Assembly (NCBI GenBank): GCA_910588545.1
Contig: CAJUOU010000003.1
Span: forward strand, 127,075 to 191,074
From: an uncultured Christensenellaceae bacterium
GTDB taxonomy: Bacteria; Bacillota; Clostridia; Christensenellales; UBA3700
Direction of reading: 5' to 3'
Length of the DNA stretch: 64,000 nt
Part shown: in pieces, positions 9,094 through 18,970 of the stretch
How the letters are laid out: each line of letters begins with the position of its first letter
How positions within the stretch are numbered: the first letter of the stretch is position 1
Notes under the pieces: model-generated
Seen by the model: only the letters and a program-made list of their open reading frames with translations
The model's database searches: none
What the model was told of the DNA's origin: nothing
Position numbers and translations under genes: made by a program

Positions 9094-11436
9094 TTATCGT
9101 CTGTTAAACTTGTTTTGCAATTTTAACAACAAGTCATCCATACTTTGTTCAGGCTTTTTAGGTTTATTGTTATTTTTAAAATTATTCCCCTTATTACCTT
9201 TAAAATCCTTGTTTTTATTTCTATCTTTTCTGTCTTGAAGTTTTGGGTCTTTTACAGTGCTTTCCGACTTAGGTTTAGCATTGCTTGCCCCCTTTATTGT
9301 AAGGCTTATCCTGTTTTTGGCAGGGTCGACACCAATAACTTTTACAGTAACAATATCGCCTACAGTCAAAGCATCGGATGGATGTTTGATATAGTCATTG
9401 CTTATTTCACTTATATGCACCAAACCGTCTTGATGAACACCGATATCAACAAACGCACCAAAGTCGATAACATTTCTTACAGTACCCACAATTTCCATGC
9501 CCTCTTTCAAGTTGGAAATATCAAGCAAGTCATCACGCAAAATAGGCTTTGGCAAACTATCACGAATATCCCTGCCCGGTTTTTTAATTTCTTCGATAAT
9601 ATCCTCTAATGTAGGCATACCGATATTAAGTTCGCCGGCAAGTTTTGCTTTTCCGTAACTATTGATTTTTTCTTCCAAATCGCCCAAGTTTCCACTTGTT
9701 ACATCATTTTCAGTCAAACCGAAAGTTGCAAGCAATGCTCTTGTAGCCTCATAAGACTCCGGATGCACCGAAGTATTATCCAAAGCTTCCTCTCCATCGG
9801 TAATCCTTAAGAAACCTGCACATTGCTCATAAGCTTTAGGACCAAGCTTTGGCACTTTTAGCAGTTGTTCTCTTTTTGTAAAAGGCTTGCTCTTTCTGTA
9901 CTCAACGATATTTTTTGCAATAGCCAAGTTAAGGCCGGATACAAATGAAAGCAATTTGTAAGATGCTGTATTCAAATCCACACCTACGCTGTTTACGCAA
10001 TCTTCTACTACGCCCTCAAGTACTTCGGTAAGTCTTTTTTGTGGCATATCGTGTTGATATTGACCTACACCGATACTCTTAACGTCTATTTTAATCAACT
10101 CGGCAAGCGGGTCTTGCAATCTTCTACCTATACTTACAGCACTACGCAATGATACATCAAATTCAGGGAATTCCTCTGCACCCAATTCACTTGCACTGTA
10201 TACGGATGCACCCGCCTCGTTTACGACCATATATTGCAAAGGTCTATCAAGCTTTTTAATCAAATTGGCAACAAAAATCTCCGTTTCCTTGCTTGCTGTT
10301 CCGTTACCGATAGAAATAACTTGTACGCTATGTGCTTTAATAAGAGCTGTTAGTTTTTCTTCCGCCTCTTCTACTCTGCTTTGAGGTGGGGTCGGATAAA
10401 CCACGCCTGTTGCAAGCACATTACCATTTTCGTCCAATACCGCAACCTTACAACCTGTTCTGTAAGCAGGGTCAAGTGCCAATACAACATTGTTTTTTAG
10501 CGGTGGTTGCATTAAAAGAGGTTTCAAGTTTGTCTCGAACATTTTAATAGCACCCTCGTTGGCATTATCAGTCAAATCGTTCCTTATCTCTCTTTCGATT
10601 GACGGCAAAATCAACCTTTCGTAACTGTCTTCTACAGCCTCGGTCATTAATTGAGTAAACAAACAATCGGTATGTACATATTTTGTGTAAATAGTCGAAA
10701 GCGCTGTTTCCTTATCCAATTTCAAATCAACTTTCAAGCAATCTTCCTTTTCGCCACGGTTGATTGCAAGGATTCTGTGCGATGGGATAGCTTTGATTTT
10801 TTCCGTATAATCTTTGTACATGCCAAAAATAGCGCCTTTTTCGTTGTCCTTTTCTTCGTCCAAAGTTGTGGTAATATCGCCGATACCCACAAAAAGCTCA
10901 CGCAACTCTTTACGAACTTCCGCATCGTCGCTTATTCTTTCAGCTATAATATCTTTTGCACCGTCATAAGCCTCTTTAACGCTGTTTACGCCTTTTTCCT
11001 CGTTAACAAAAGGTGTTGCGATAGCAACTATGTCACCATCTTTCAAATCGCTCATAACGATATCCGCAAGTTCGGAAAGACCTTTTTCGATAGCAACGGA
11101 TGCTCTTGTCTTTTTCTTTTTCTTATATGGGCGATAAATATCTTCCACTTCGGTCATAGTCTCCGCCTTAGAAACTGCCTCTGCCAACTCGTCAGTCCAT
11201 TTGCCTTGAGACTCTATGCTGTTTTTGACCTCTTCCTTTCTCTTTTCCAAATTTCTCAAATAAGTTAGGCGGTCAGCAAACTTACGCAAAGTTTGGTCGT
11301 CACAAGTGCCGTGCATTTCCTTACGGTAACGGGCAATGAACGGAATTGTGCAACCCTCGTCGATAAGTTTGATAATATTATCGCTATACTCCTGTTTTAA
11401 CTGAAATTCTCCTGCTAATCTTTCACTGATTATCAT
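9094..11436 (-). CDS. tex: Tex-family S1 RNA-binding transcription accessory protein
   Basis: A 780-residue protein with full Tex architecture: N-terminal helical region, YqgF/RuvC-like domain (VVLALDPAYRTGCKVAVLD, near residue 320), helix-hairpin-helix region (SGLNLAIAKNIVEYR and VPKLGPKAYEQCAGFLRI, residues about 500-550), and an S1 domain (GTVRNVIDFGAFVDIGVHQDGLVHIS, about 650-710). A basic Lys/Asn-rich tail of about 60 residues follows and is longer than in classical Tex. Tex binds nucleic acid and is thought to act on stalled transcription. Its ATG overlaps the stop of the upstream ligase gene by four bases (ATGA), with AAGGAG as ribosome binding site, so translation is coupled. Confidence 0.95.
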   Translation of the reverse strand: MIISERLAGEFQLKQEYSDNIIKLIDEGCTIPFIARYRKEMHGTCDDQTLRKFADRLTYLRNLEKRKEEVKNSIESQGKWTDELAEAVSKAETMTEVEDIYRPYKKKKKTRASVAIEKGLSELADIVMSDLKDGDIVAIATPFVNEEKGVNSVKEAYDGAKDIIAERISDDAEVRKELRELFVGIGDITTTLDEEKDNEKGAIFGMYKDYTEKIKAIPSHRILAINRGEKEDCLKVDLKLDKETALSTIYTKYVHTDCLFTQLMTEAVEDSYERLILPSIEREIRNDLTDNANEGAIKMFETNLKPLLMQPPLKNNVVLALDPAYRTGCKVAVLDENGNVLATGVVYPTPPQSRVEEAEEKLTALIKAHSVQVISIGNGTASKETEIFVANLIKKLDRPLQYMVVNEAGASVYSASELGAEEFPEFDVSLRSAVSIGRRLQDPLAELIKIDVKSIGVGQYQHDMPQKRLTEVLEGVVEDCVNSVGVDLNTASYKLLSFVSGLNLAIAKNIVEYRKSKPFTKREQLLKVPKLGPKAYEQCAGFLRITDGEEALDNTSVHPESYEATRALLATFGLTENDVTSGNLGDLEEKINSYGKAKLAGELNIGMPTLEDIIEEIKKPGRDIRDSLPKPILRDDLLDISNLKEGMEIVGTVRNVIDFGAFVDIGVHQDGLVHISEISNDYIKHPSDALTVGDIVTVKVIGVDPAKNRISLTIKGASNAKPKSESTVKDPKLQDRKDRNKNKDFKGNKGNNFKNNNKPKKPEQSMDDLLLKLQNKFNRR

Positions 11437-13076
11437 AAAATTTGCTCCTTTTCCTTTAATTTGTTATAATCTACTTTGCCTATTGCTGTAAGCGGTAATT
11501 CGCTAACACATTCTATTTCTTTTGGCAAAGAATATTTCATTAAATTGGTTTTTATTGTATTTTTTATCTTTTGTTCCACCATTTGTGAAAACTCGTATCC
11601 CTCTTTCATCATAACATAAAGTTTGATATAAGGCTTCCCGTTTTTTTCAAAATCTATTGCGCAACACTTGTCTATTTCTTGCACATTTTCGCCGACGATA
11701 TATTCAATCTCGTTAGGGAAAACATTCATTCCGCTAATTTTAACCATTCGTTTTATCCTGTCCACGAAAAACAAATGTCCGCTTTCCTCAAGATAACCGT
11801 AGTCGCCTGTTGCTAGCCAAACAACGCCGTCGCTATCCTCAAAAATAACCTTGTTGGTAGTTTGCTCATCCGCAAAATATCCGCTCATAATATTATCGCC
11901 GGATAGGCAGATTTCCCCACGCATTCCATAATCTAGTTTTTTATGCTCGCTATCCACAATGCAAACCTTAATATCTCCAAGCGGTTTGCCGACAGAGCCA
12001 ACCTTGCTGTAAGCCTCAACATTTACATTGCATACACCAGCTTCGGTCAAGCCGTAGCCCTCGCATAATCTGCAATCGGACTTATATTTTTTCATAAGAT
12101 TGTCAAAATCTTGCTTAATCTCTTGTTTAAGCTTGTCCCCACCGCAGTAGCAATATTTCATTTTTCTAAGATACCTACCACCAAAAGCTTTTACTTTTAT
12201 AAGCTTAGCGTACATTGAAGGAACACCCGTCATATAAGTTGCCCGCTCTCGCCTTACTACTTTTGCAAGCGACTTTGGATTAAAGCTTGGCACCAAAATG
12301 CATCTTGCTCCTGCTGTCAGCGTAGAGTGCATGCACACACCAAGGCCAAAAATGTGAAACATAGGCAATACCATAAGCATACTTTCGCCCTTTTGCACTT
12401 CATCCCCAATTAACGTGCGTATGCTGTAGCTACATTCGTTAATTGCACGGTTTGCAAGCATTGCGGTTTTTGGCATGCCCGTTGTTCCGCCCGAGTGAAT
12501 ATATGCCGCTATCTCATCCCCGATACCTGTATAATGCTCGCGTACGGGTGCGGGTTGTAATTGATATTTAATAAAATCATTAAAATATAAAACATTATCC
12601 GCATTGTTCAAACTAGGTTTTTTGCGGCTTGTCCACAAATCATATCCCCATTTATAAATGTTTTTAAGGTAGTCGGATGGTCTGCACAAAACTGTAGTTA
12701 CATTTTTTTGTTCTAATACCGAACGATTTTTATTGTAAAACATATCAAACACAAACACCAATTTGCTGTTTAACACTTCTACCATATCGCCAAGCACTTT
12801 AGGTGGCACTAACGGATGTATCAAATTTACCCCGACACCTAATTTGTTTGCGGCATAAAATATAATAATCGCATTGGGAATATTAGGCAAACACAGTGCA
12901 ATATTATCTCCGCATTTTACCCCAAACGAATTTAAAGCATTTGCAACAATATCCACCTGTTCAAAAAATGTATTTGTAGATATACGATTATTGTAGTAGG
13001 AAATTAAAGGTCTGTTATCCCCTTTATCCCTAGCTTTCAAATATTCGTACATACTAAAATCATTCGATTGTTTCAT
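11433..13076 (-). CDS. AMP-forming acyl-CoA synthetase / acyl-AMP ligase
   Basis: A 547-residue adenylate-forming enzyme that would activate a carboxylic acid with ATP, in the cytoplasm. Visible motifs are the P-loop IHSGGTTGMPKTAML (about residue 200), YGLTEAGVCNV (about 330), ATGDYGYLEESG (about 425) and KISGMNVFPNEIE (about 450). The last block contains TAIGKVDYNKLKEKE with the catalytic Lys. The substrate cannot be told; a medium- or long-chain fatty acid is likely from family likeness. It overlaps tex by four bases and heads a ligase-tex-MMPL transcription unit. Upstream ribosome binding site (AAGAGAA) is weak, so expression may be low or the start uncertain. Confidence 0.88.
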   Translation of the reverse strand: MKQSNDFSMYEYLKARDKGDNRPLISYYNNRISTNTFFEQVDIVANALNSFGVKCGDNIALCLPNIPNAIIIFYAANKLGVGVNLIHPLVPPKVLGDMVEVLNSKLVFVFDMFYNKNRSVLEQKNVTTVLCRPSDYLKNIYKWGYDLWTSRKKPSLNNADNVLYFNDFIKYQLQPAPVREHYTGIGDEIAAYIHSGGTTGMPKTAMLANRAINECSYSIRTLIGDEVQKGESMLMVLPMFHIFGLGVCMHSTLTAGARCILVPSFNPKSLAKVVRRERATYMTGVPSMYAKLIKVKAFGGRYLRKMKYCYCGGDKLKQEIKQDFDNLMKKYKSDCRLCEGYGLTEAGVCNVNVEAYSKVGSVGKPLGDIKVCIVDSEHKKLDYGMRGEICLSGDNIMSGYFADEQTTNKVIFEDSDGVVWLATGDYGYLEESGHLFFVDRIKRMVKISGMNVFPNEIEYIVGENVQEIDKCCAIDFEKNGKPYIKLYVMMKEGYEFSQMVEQKIKNTIKTNLMKYSLPKEIECVSELPLTAIGKVDYNKLKEKEQIL

Positions 13077-13243
13077 ACTATTCTCTTTTATATAAATATA
13101 TATAGCATTATAGCACTTATTTTATTTATTGTAAATAGTTTTTTTCAATTTGGGGTAAAATTGTATTTTATTTAAAAATAAATAATCGGATTTAATTGCA
13201 CTCTATTTTTGTAATTTTTAAGATTTTTACAGGCTTAAAGCAT

Positions 13244-13289
13244 AAAAAATCGCAAATAGCCCCGATTTTCAAAGGATATTTGCGATTTA
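13244..13289 (-). terminator. terminator after the amino-acid ABC operon
   Basis: AAATCGCAAATA (13247-13258) pairs perfectly with TATTTGCGATTT (13277-13288). On the minus strand the stem is followed by a T run. The loop contains a 'GAAAATCGG' string that recurs near other gene ends. The remaining bases up to 13346 and back to 13077 show no gene. Confidence 0.8.
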
Positions 13290-13346
13290 TTTAACATTAT
13301 AAACTGTAATTTATATACAATTACTTTCATTTTAACAAATATACAA

Positions 13347-14582
13347 TTACAAAACTTTTGATAAGAAAGTCTTTAGTCTTTCGTTTTGCGGATTGTCAAA
13401 CAACTCTATTGGCGTATTATCTTCCATAATTTTTCCGCCATCCATAAACAATACACGAGTTGCAACTTCTTTTGCAAAGCCCATTTCATGAGTTACAATT
13501 ACCATTGTCATCCCTTCGTCGGCAAGTTGCTTGATAAGTTCTAAAACTTCCCCAACCATTTCTGGGTCTAAGGCTGAAGTAGGCTCGTCAAACAACATTA
13601 CTTCCGGTTTCATTGCAAGGGCTCTTATTATAGCAATTCTTTGTTTTTGTCCACCAGATAAAGTATTAGGATAAGCTTTTGCTTTTTCTTCAAGCCCAAT
13701 TCGCTCTAGTAATTGTTTTGCATAATCCTCTATTTCTTGCTTTCTTGCCTTTTTATACTCTGCTTGAGTTTCTTTTGTGATTTCCTTATTTTTAAGTTTT
13801 TCCTTTATTTCCTTTGACAAATACTCAAGCGGTGCAAAAGTAATGTTTTCCATAACCGTCATGTGTGGGAAAAGGTTAAAGTGTTGGAACACCATTCCCA
13901 TATTTTTTCTGACAGCATTTTCATTTACCTTGATGGATTTATTTGCTTTGCTTTTAGCAGTTTTAATCAAGCTTGAAACTTTGCTTTGCAACTTTTTGAT
14001 ATTTGCTCTGTACTCGCTGTCACGACTTAAGTTATCATTAACTTTAGTAACAACCTCGGACAAATTCAAGTTTTCAAAACTTAAATTCAAATTTGTATCT
14101 GCAAAAAAGGTTTGTTTAACCTCATCCGATAAAAACTGCAATTCTATATTTTTAATGTTTTCCCTTACTTCTATATCGAATTCAAGCTCTCTTACCAATT
14201 CGTCACGAAGTACGGTACAGTCTTTTATTTTCTTTTCACACTCTTGCGACTTCTTTATTATTTTTTCGTCCGTAATGCCCTTTAAACCTTCTGCCTTTAA
14301 AATCAATTTACTTATTTTTTTATCATACTGCTTAATTTTGAAATTGATAAACTTTTTGGAAAGTGCAGAAATTTTTGGATAATAAGTTATTTCCTTATCC
14401 TTAAAATAAAGATGTCCCATGGTAGGTCTTTCAAGCAAATTCAAGCACCTTAAAAAAGTAGATTTACCACTACCCGACGGGCCGATAACCGCAACCTTTT
14501 CGCCTTGCTCTATATCAATATCAATTCCATCCAAAACTACAAGGCTACCAAAATGTTTGTGTAAATTTTTAACGCTTATCAC
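13347..14582 (-). CDS. amino-acid ABC transporter ATPase with a large insertion before the Q-loop
   Basis: ATP-hydrolysing subunit of a polar amino-acid importer. Walker A is GPSGSGKS (34-41), Q-loop Gln233 in [11 protein letters not shown], signature LSGGQ (308-312), Walker B VMLFDEP (about 328-334). Family members are about 240 residues; this one is 411. The excess is mainly residues about 66-222, a charged, Lys/Glu-rich helical segment placed between the strand after Walker A and the Q-loop, plus about 25 extra residues at 255-280. The start is GTG at 14582, placed by GGAGG nine bases upstream, and it overlaps the permease gene by 14 bases. All catalytic motifs are intact, so the protein should be active. 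The insertion has no motif I recognise. Confidence 0.9.
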   Translation of the reverse strand: MISVKNLHKHFGSLVVLDGIDIDIEQGEKVAVIGPSGSGKSTFLRCLNLLERPTMGHLYFKDKEITYYPKISALSKKFINFKIKQYDKKISKLILKAEGLKGITDEKIIKKSQECEKKIKDCTVLRDELVRELEFDIEVRENIKNIELQFLSDEVKQTFFADTNLNLSFENLNLSEVVTKVNDNLSRDSEYRANIKKLQSKVSSLIKTAKSKANKSIKVNENAVRKNMGMVFQHFNLFPHMTVMENITFAPLEYLSKEIKEKLKNKEITKETQAEYKKARKQEIEDYAKQLLERIGLEEKAKAYPNTLSGGQKQRIAIIRALAMKPEVMLFDEPTSALDPEMVGEVLELIKQLADEGMTMVIVTHEMGFAKEVATRVLFMDGGKIMEDNTPIELFDNPQNERLKTFLSKVL

Positions 14583-15273
14583 TCTTTGACAACCTCCTTT
14601 CGATTAGTTTCATAACTTTTGTTAATGCATATACAATTATAAAATAAATTACACCTAAAACAAAATATGCAACAAAATAGTCATAGGTACTTGACGCAAT
14701 AGTTTGCAATGCAAATGTTATATCCATTACTGTAACATAACCTGCAACCGAAGTCTCTTTTGTCAATGATATCAACTCATTACCTAATGTAGGGATAATA
14801 TTTTTTATTGCTTGAGGCATAACAATTTTTAACATTGTTTTGCTGTAAGATAAACCAAGTGACCTACCTGCTTCTAGTTGTCCGCTCTCCACAGATGCTA
14901 TACCGCCACGAATAATTTCAGACACATAAGCACCACTATTCAGACCAAAAACCAAAATTGCAACAAACAATTTATTAAATCCCAAAGGCGATAGCATTGC
15001 AAAGTATATGAATAAAAGCTGAACTGCAATCGGAGTGCCTCTAAATAAGGAAACATAAAGGTTGTTTATCCACTTCCATATTTTAATAAAAATATTTTTG
15101 CTTGGAACATAATACGCTATACCTACTAATGACCCTAAAAAAATACCTATTGGAAAGGCACAAAGCACAATTAGAAGGGTGTTTAACAACCCTCCTAAAA
15201 GTAACGATATAGAATCAACAAATATATATTTCCAAATATTTGCACTGACTGCAGATATTAAATTCAATATCAT
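14569..15273 (-). CDS. amino-acid ABC transporter permease, HisM/GlnP type
   Basis: A 234-residue inner-membrane subunit with about five helices. The EAA loop that docks on the ATPase is visible ([31 protein letters not shown], residues about 133-163). The N-terminal segment [16 protein letters not shown] is typical of the His/Glu/Gln/Arg permease family. It lies between the binding protein (10 bp gap) and the ATPase (14 bp overlap), one operon. A single permease suggests a homodimeric membrane unit. Confidence 0.92.
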   Translation of the reverse strand: MILNLISAVSANIWKYIFVDSISLLLGGLLNTLLIVLCAFPIGIFLGSLVGIAYYVPSKNIFIKIWKWINNLYVSLFRGTPIAVQLLFIYFAMLSPLGFNKLFVAILVFGLNSGAYVSEIIRGGIASVESGQLEAGRSLGLSYSKTMLKIVMPQAIKNIIPTLGNELISLTKETSVAGYVTVMDITFALQTIASSTYDYFVAYFVLGVIYFIIVYALTKVMKLIERRLSKSDKR

Positions 15274-15283
15274 AAATTATTCC

Positions 15284-16075
15284 TTAACCGAAGTATTTTG
15301 CAGTGATTTCAGCAAACTTACCGTTTTCTTCCAAAGCTTTCATAGCTTCGTTGATTTTATTTAGCATTTCGTTGTTGCCTTTCTTTACAGCAATAGCATA
15401 TTTTTCATCGCCCATTGCAACTTTACTTGCTTTTACACCTTTATCAGCGAATTTCTTAGCGAACTCTTGTGCAGGAGCATTGTCGATAACTACAACATCA
15501 ATTTTACCGTTTACTAACTCTTGTACTGCAAGGCCACCTGTCTTAAACTTAGTAGTTGTTGCACCGCTTGCTGCTAAGATACCGCCCTCAGCCAAAGCTT
15601 CGTCTATCATTAAATCCCCACTGAAACCTTTAGCAACACCGATTTTTTTGCCTTTTAAGAAATTCCAAAGCTCTTCTTCAGTAGTATAATTTAAAGTCTC
15701 ACCTTTATAAATGATTGTTTGTGAAGCATTAAAATATGTGTTAGAAAAATCAACTTTTTCTTTTCTTTCATCATCAACGGTTAATCCTGCAATAGCCACA
15801 TCATATTGACCGCTTTGAACAGAAGGGATTACTGAATCAAAATCCATGTGCTCAATTTTTGCTCCATCATAACCCATTTGTTTTGCGATAGCATCAATGT
15901 ACTCCATATCAAAGCCTACGATTTTATCTCCTTCGTAATATTCAAATGGAGAGAACTCTGCATTTGTTGCAACAGTTAAATAATTACCTTTATCGCAACC
16001 TACTAGAGCGAAAGTAGCAATAGCGGCAGTAACTAGTACCATAAGTGCAATAAATAATGTCTTAAATTTTTTCAT
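15284..16075 (-). CDS. amino-acid ABC transporter solute-binding lipoprotein
   Basis: A 263-residue extracellular lipoprotein; the signal segment ends in LVGC with Cys27 lipidated. The family-3 solute-binding fold is present in normal order: YLTVATNAEFSPFEY, then GFDMEYIDAIAKQMGY, then AGLTVDDERKEKVDFS with the Arg that binds the substrate carboxylate, then the second lobe and C-terminal AVKKGNNEMLNKINEAM. It delivers a polar amino acid to the permease encoded next. Contrast with the rearranged protein at 29626-30528. The ribosome binding site is GAGAGGA. It is the first gene of a three-gene operon. Confidence 0.93.
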   Translation of the reverse strand: MKKFKTLFIALMVLVTAAIATFALVGCDKGNYLTVATNAEFSPFEYYEGDKIVGFDMEYIDAIAKQMGYDGAKIEHMDFDSVIPSVQSGQYDVAIAGLTVDDERKEKVDFSNTYFNASQTIIYKGETLNYTTEEELWNFLKGKKIGVAKGFSGDLMIDEALAEGGILAASGATTTKFKTGGLAVQELVNGKIDVVVIDNAPAQEFAKKFADKGVKASKVAMGDEKYAIAVKKGNNEMLNKINEAMKALEENGKFAEITAKYFG

Positions 16076-16118
16076 TTTTATGTCCTCTCAAAAAATTTAT
16101 TTCTTGTTTTGTGTATAC

Positions 16119-16147
16119 ATTCTAACATACATATATGCATAAATCAA
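16119..16147 (-). promoter_or_regulatory. promoter of the first amino-acid ABC operon
   Basis: On the minus strand TTGATT (16147-16142) and TAGAAT (16124-16119) are 17 bp apart, about 44 bases before the start codon. A TGTATACA palindrome overlaps the -10 edge and could be an operator, but this is weak. Confidence 0.65.
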
Positions 16148-16234
16148 CTAATTTTTGAATAAATTTTGCATAAATCTGAAAAAATTTGTATTTTTTGCTA
16201 ATTTTATGTATAAAATACAGTTTTTGAATAGTTT

Positions 16235-18073
16235 TTATACATTTTTGTATTTCAACACCGCAAAATCGCCAACCTTTAGAGAAATCTCGCCGTCCATAGC
16301 TTTATTTGTTACACAGTTTACGCAATTTTTGGCTAAAATCTGCTTTTTAGTCTCGCTATTATTGTATATAAAGTGTATATTTTGTGTATTATCGGCACTT
16401 TTTCGTATAATATACAACAAGCCATTATCCGCAAATATTTCCATTGTGCCGCTAAAAGCTTTTTTGTATTTCGAACGTAACTTTCCAAGGCTTTTATAAT
16501 GTTCCAATAATTGGTTATCCATATTATTCCAAGGAAATGGTCTGCGGTTGATTGGGTCTTCATACCCTTCAAGCCCTACTTCGTCCCCGTAAAAAATTGT
16601 AGGCAGCCCCGGCAACGCATACAAAATGGCAGTTGCTAGTTTCAATTTTTCTTTTGCTCTGCTTTTTACTTCTTCGGGTAGTTTTATTTGCAACCTATCT
16701 TGCTTGCTTGTACCATCTATATTGTAGTCGCAAAAAGTATTCAATGCCCTTACGGTATCGTGAGTACCCAAAAAGTTCATACAGGAGTTTAATGCGCAAA
16801 GCGGATAATTTTCATAAATAGTCATTATATTATTTATAAATTTATTTATATCCTTATTCCATACATAATCAATAATAGCATTTTTAAAAGGATAATTCAT
16901 AACGCCGTCAAGTTGATTGCCTTGCAAATAAGGGCGTCTTTTGCTGTATGCAATTTTTGTAGAGGCATCTTCCCACACCTCGCCGATTACATAAGCATTT
17001 TTATCCACGCTTTTTACTCTTTTTCTTATATCGTTGACAAACTCGATATCCAATTCGTCTACAACATCCAAACGCCAACCTGCTAGTCCGAATTTTGTCC
17101 ATTTATCAAGCACACCGTTTTCGCCCAAAATAAATTTGCGATAGCTTTCGTTGTTTTTATTGACGGTCGGAGTAACAGTTATCCCCCACCAACAGCCGTA
17201 TTCGTCAGGATAGTTGATAAAATAATACCAATCGTAATAAGGAGATTTTATGCCTTGATAAGCACCAAAGCTATCATACTTGCCAAGTTTGTTAAAATAT
17301 TTACTGTCACTGCCCGTGTGGTTAAACACTCCGTCAAGCATTATTCCTATACCTTTTTCCTTAGCTTTTGCAATTAGCCTTGCAAGTGAACTTTCGTCAC
17401 CCAAAAGCTCGTCAATGCACATGTAGTCGCCTGTATCATACCTGTGGTTGGAGCTTGACTTGAAAATTGGCGACAAATATATCATTGTCACGCCTAAACC
17501 TTTTATGTAGTCTAGTTTATCGATAATTCCTTGCAAGTTGCCACCATAAAAATCGTTGGCACGAAAAACTCCATCGCTGTCGACTATTGTTACATCTTGC
17601 TCCCAATCTTTTAATATACCATCTTTATTCCAAGTACAAGCCTTGTCTTCGCCTTTATTAAACCTATCTGCAAAGATTTGATAAATAACACCGCCGCTTT
17701 GAGTTTGCGGTGCAAAACATTCCTCACTGTAAACAGTAAGACTATAAGGCTCTGCATTTTGCAACAGCTCTGCATTTTCCCCTTTACCAAAAACAAAACT
17801 GCCAAGCTCAGTGTTTGTCACGAACTTGTACCAATACAACCCGCTGTCATTTATACTTAAAGATAATGCAAAAACAGAGTGTCCATCCTCGGCACCTTGG
17901 TAGTTCATTTGGTAGTAACAATCATCCTCTCCGTCCTTTGTCAAAACAAGATAAATGCTCTCTACAAAAATACCGTCGCGAGCGGTAATTTTAAAATCGA
18001 TTTGTTTGCCACATGCTACTGCACCAAAAGGATTTTTGTATTTCAAATCTCTGCTGTTGTAATAAAAAATCAT
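16235..18073 (-). CDS. GH13 alpha-glucan hydrolase, neopullulanase/cyclomaltodextrinase-like
   Basis: A 612-residue cytoplasmic enzyme without a signal peptide. Residues 1-about 115 form an N-terminal beta-sandwich like CBM34. The catalytic barrel has all four conserved GH13 regions: DGVFNHTG (247-254), GWRLDVVDE with nucleophile Asp336, VIGEVW with acid/base Glu365, and FLGTHDT with the transition-state His-Asp pair. A short C-terminal beta domain follows. The layout fits enzymes that cut imported maltodextrins or pullulan fragments inside the cell. Ribosome binding site AAGGTG. It is a single gene; no maltodextrin transporter is next to it. Confidence 0.9.
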   Translation of the reverse strand: MIFYYNSRDLKYKNPFGAVACGKQIDFKITARDGIFVESIYLVLTKDGEDDCYYQMNYQGAEDGHSVFALSLSINDSGLYWYKFVTNTELGSFVFGKGENAELLQNAEPYSLTVYSEECFAPQTQSGGVIYQIFADRFNKGEDKACTWNKDGILKDWEQDVTIVDSDGVFRANDFYGGNLQGIIDKLDYIKGLGVTMIYLSPIFKSSSNHRYDTGDYMCIDELLGDESSLARLIAKAKEKGIGIMLDGVFNHTGSDSKYFNKLGKYDSFGAYQGIKSPYYDWYYFINYPDEYGCWWGITVTPTVNKNNESYRKFILGENGVLDKWTKFGLAGWRLDVVDELDIEFVNDIRKRVKSVDKNAYVIGEVWEDASTKIAYSKRRPYLQGNQLDGVMNYPFKNAIIDYVWNKDINKFINNIMTIYENYPLCALNSCMNFLGTHDTVRALNTFCDYNIDGTSKQDRLQIKLPEEVKSRAKEKLKLATAILYALPGLPTIFYGDEVGLEGYEDPINRRPFPWNNMDNQLLEHYKSLGKLRSKYKKAFSGTMEIFADNGLLYIIRKSADNTQNIHFIYNNSETKKQILAKNCVNCVTNKAMDGEISLKVGDFAVLKYKNV

Positions 18074-18160
18074 ATTTCACCTTATAGTAATTTATTTGCT
18101 TATTTATTATGCAAAAGCATATTTTTTATTGCCGATATAGACTTTTTTATCTTAAAAATT

Positions 18161-18192
18161 GTCAAAAACCGATAATAGTACCGATTTTTGAC
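18161..18192 (-). terminator. hairpin after the response regulator gene
   Basis: GTCAAAAA and TTTTTGAC (18161-18168 and 18185-18192) enclose a CCGAT/ATCGG region; on the minus strand it is followed by AATTTTT. It contains the recurring motif CAAAAATCGGTACTA in the sense of the upstream gene. Confidence 0.6.
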
Positions 18193-18212
18193 GCTATTTT
18201 TATAATGTTAAT

Positions 18213-18905
18213 TTAATTGTTTGCGTTTTCCTTTTCCGTCCACAAATATCCTGCATTTTTTATAGTTTGTAAATGATTGGAAAGCCCACCTTTTTCAAGC
18301 AACTTGCGTAGTTTGCTTATATAAACCTCTACCACCGAAAAAGTAGTTTCACTCTCAAATCCCCATACCCTGTTAAACAATGTGTTTTTGGAAATTATAA
18401 TTTCCTTATGTCTTACCATATACTCAAAAACTTCGTACATTTTGGCAACGATATTCATTTGTTCGCCGTCTATTTTAACGGAACGCTCAAAAAAGTTTAT
18501 TTGCAAGTTTTTAAACTCATAAATATTTGTTCCGAAATTGCAGTAATACCTACGTAACACGCTGTTTATTACGGCAAGAAATTCGTTGTTGTCAAAATCA
18601 TAAGGCATATAACTATCTGCACCGCTGTTTAATAAATCTATTTTTACCTCTAAATCCTTATCGTTGGACAGCACTACAATAGGCACCGAATTATCTACCC
18701 TAACTTTGGTAATCAAATTTTTTACGGCTGTTTTAACGCCATTGCAACCTATTACAATCATATCGTACTTGCCGACGATTGCCATATCAAGTCCTCTATC
18801 CAAATCATAGGCACTCTCACAAGTACTGCCACCTTTGTATTCGGACAAAAGCACCGAAATATTGTGGTTTATCCCCTCATTTTGTTCCACAATCAAAAAC
18901 TTCAT
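18213..18905 (-). CDS. OmpR-type regulator with a degenerate (pseudo-)receiver domain
   Basis: A 230-residue protein with a receiver-like domain (1-about 120) and a winged-helix DNA-binding domain (about 125-225, ending in SKLRKLLEKGG and TIKNAGYLW). The key receiver residues are absent: the acidic pair after the first strand is Gln8-Asn9, the phospho-acceptor position is Gly53 (in MIVIGCNG), and the conserved Lys is Tyr102 (SYMPYDF). It therefore cannot be phosphorylated in the usual way. No sensor kinase gene is adjacent, which agrees. Orphan, atypical OmpR regulators of this kind are known and often bind DNA constitutively. The target genes are unknown. Ribosome binding site GAGGGG supports the start. 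Confidence 0.88.
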   Translation of the reverse strand: MKFLIVEQNEGINHNISVLLSEYKGGSTCESAYDLDRGLDMAIVGKYDMIVIGCNGVKTAVKNLITKVRVDNSVPIVVLSNDKDLEVKIDLLNSGADSYMPYDFDNNEFLAVINSVLRRYYCNFGTNIYEFKNLQINFFERSVKIDGEQMNIVAKMYEVFEYMVRHKEIIISKNTLFNRVWGFESETTFSVVEVYISKLRKLLEKGGLSNHLQTIKNAGYLWTEKENANN

Positions 18906-18970
18906 AATTTTAGCCCCTCTAAATAGTTTAAATCATATTCCCTTATTCATAAAACTTTTTACACTTTCAA

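Noticed and set aside
10651..11268. 205-codon plus-strand frame inside tex
   Set aside because: Antisense to a conserved Tex coding region; no ribosome binding site.
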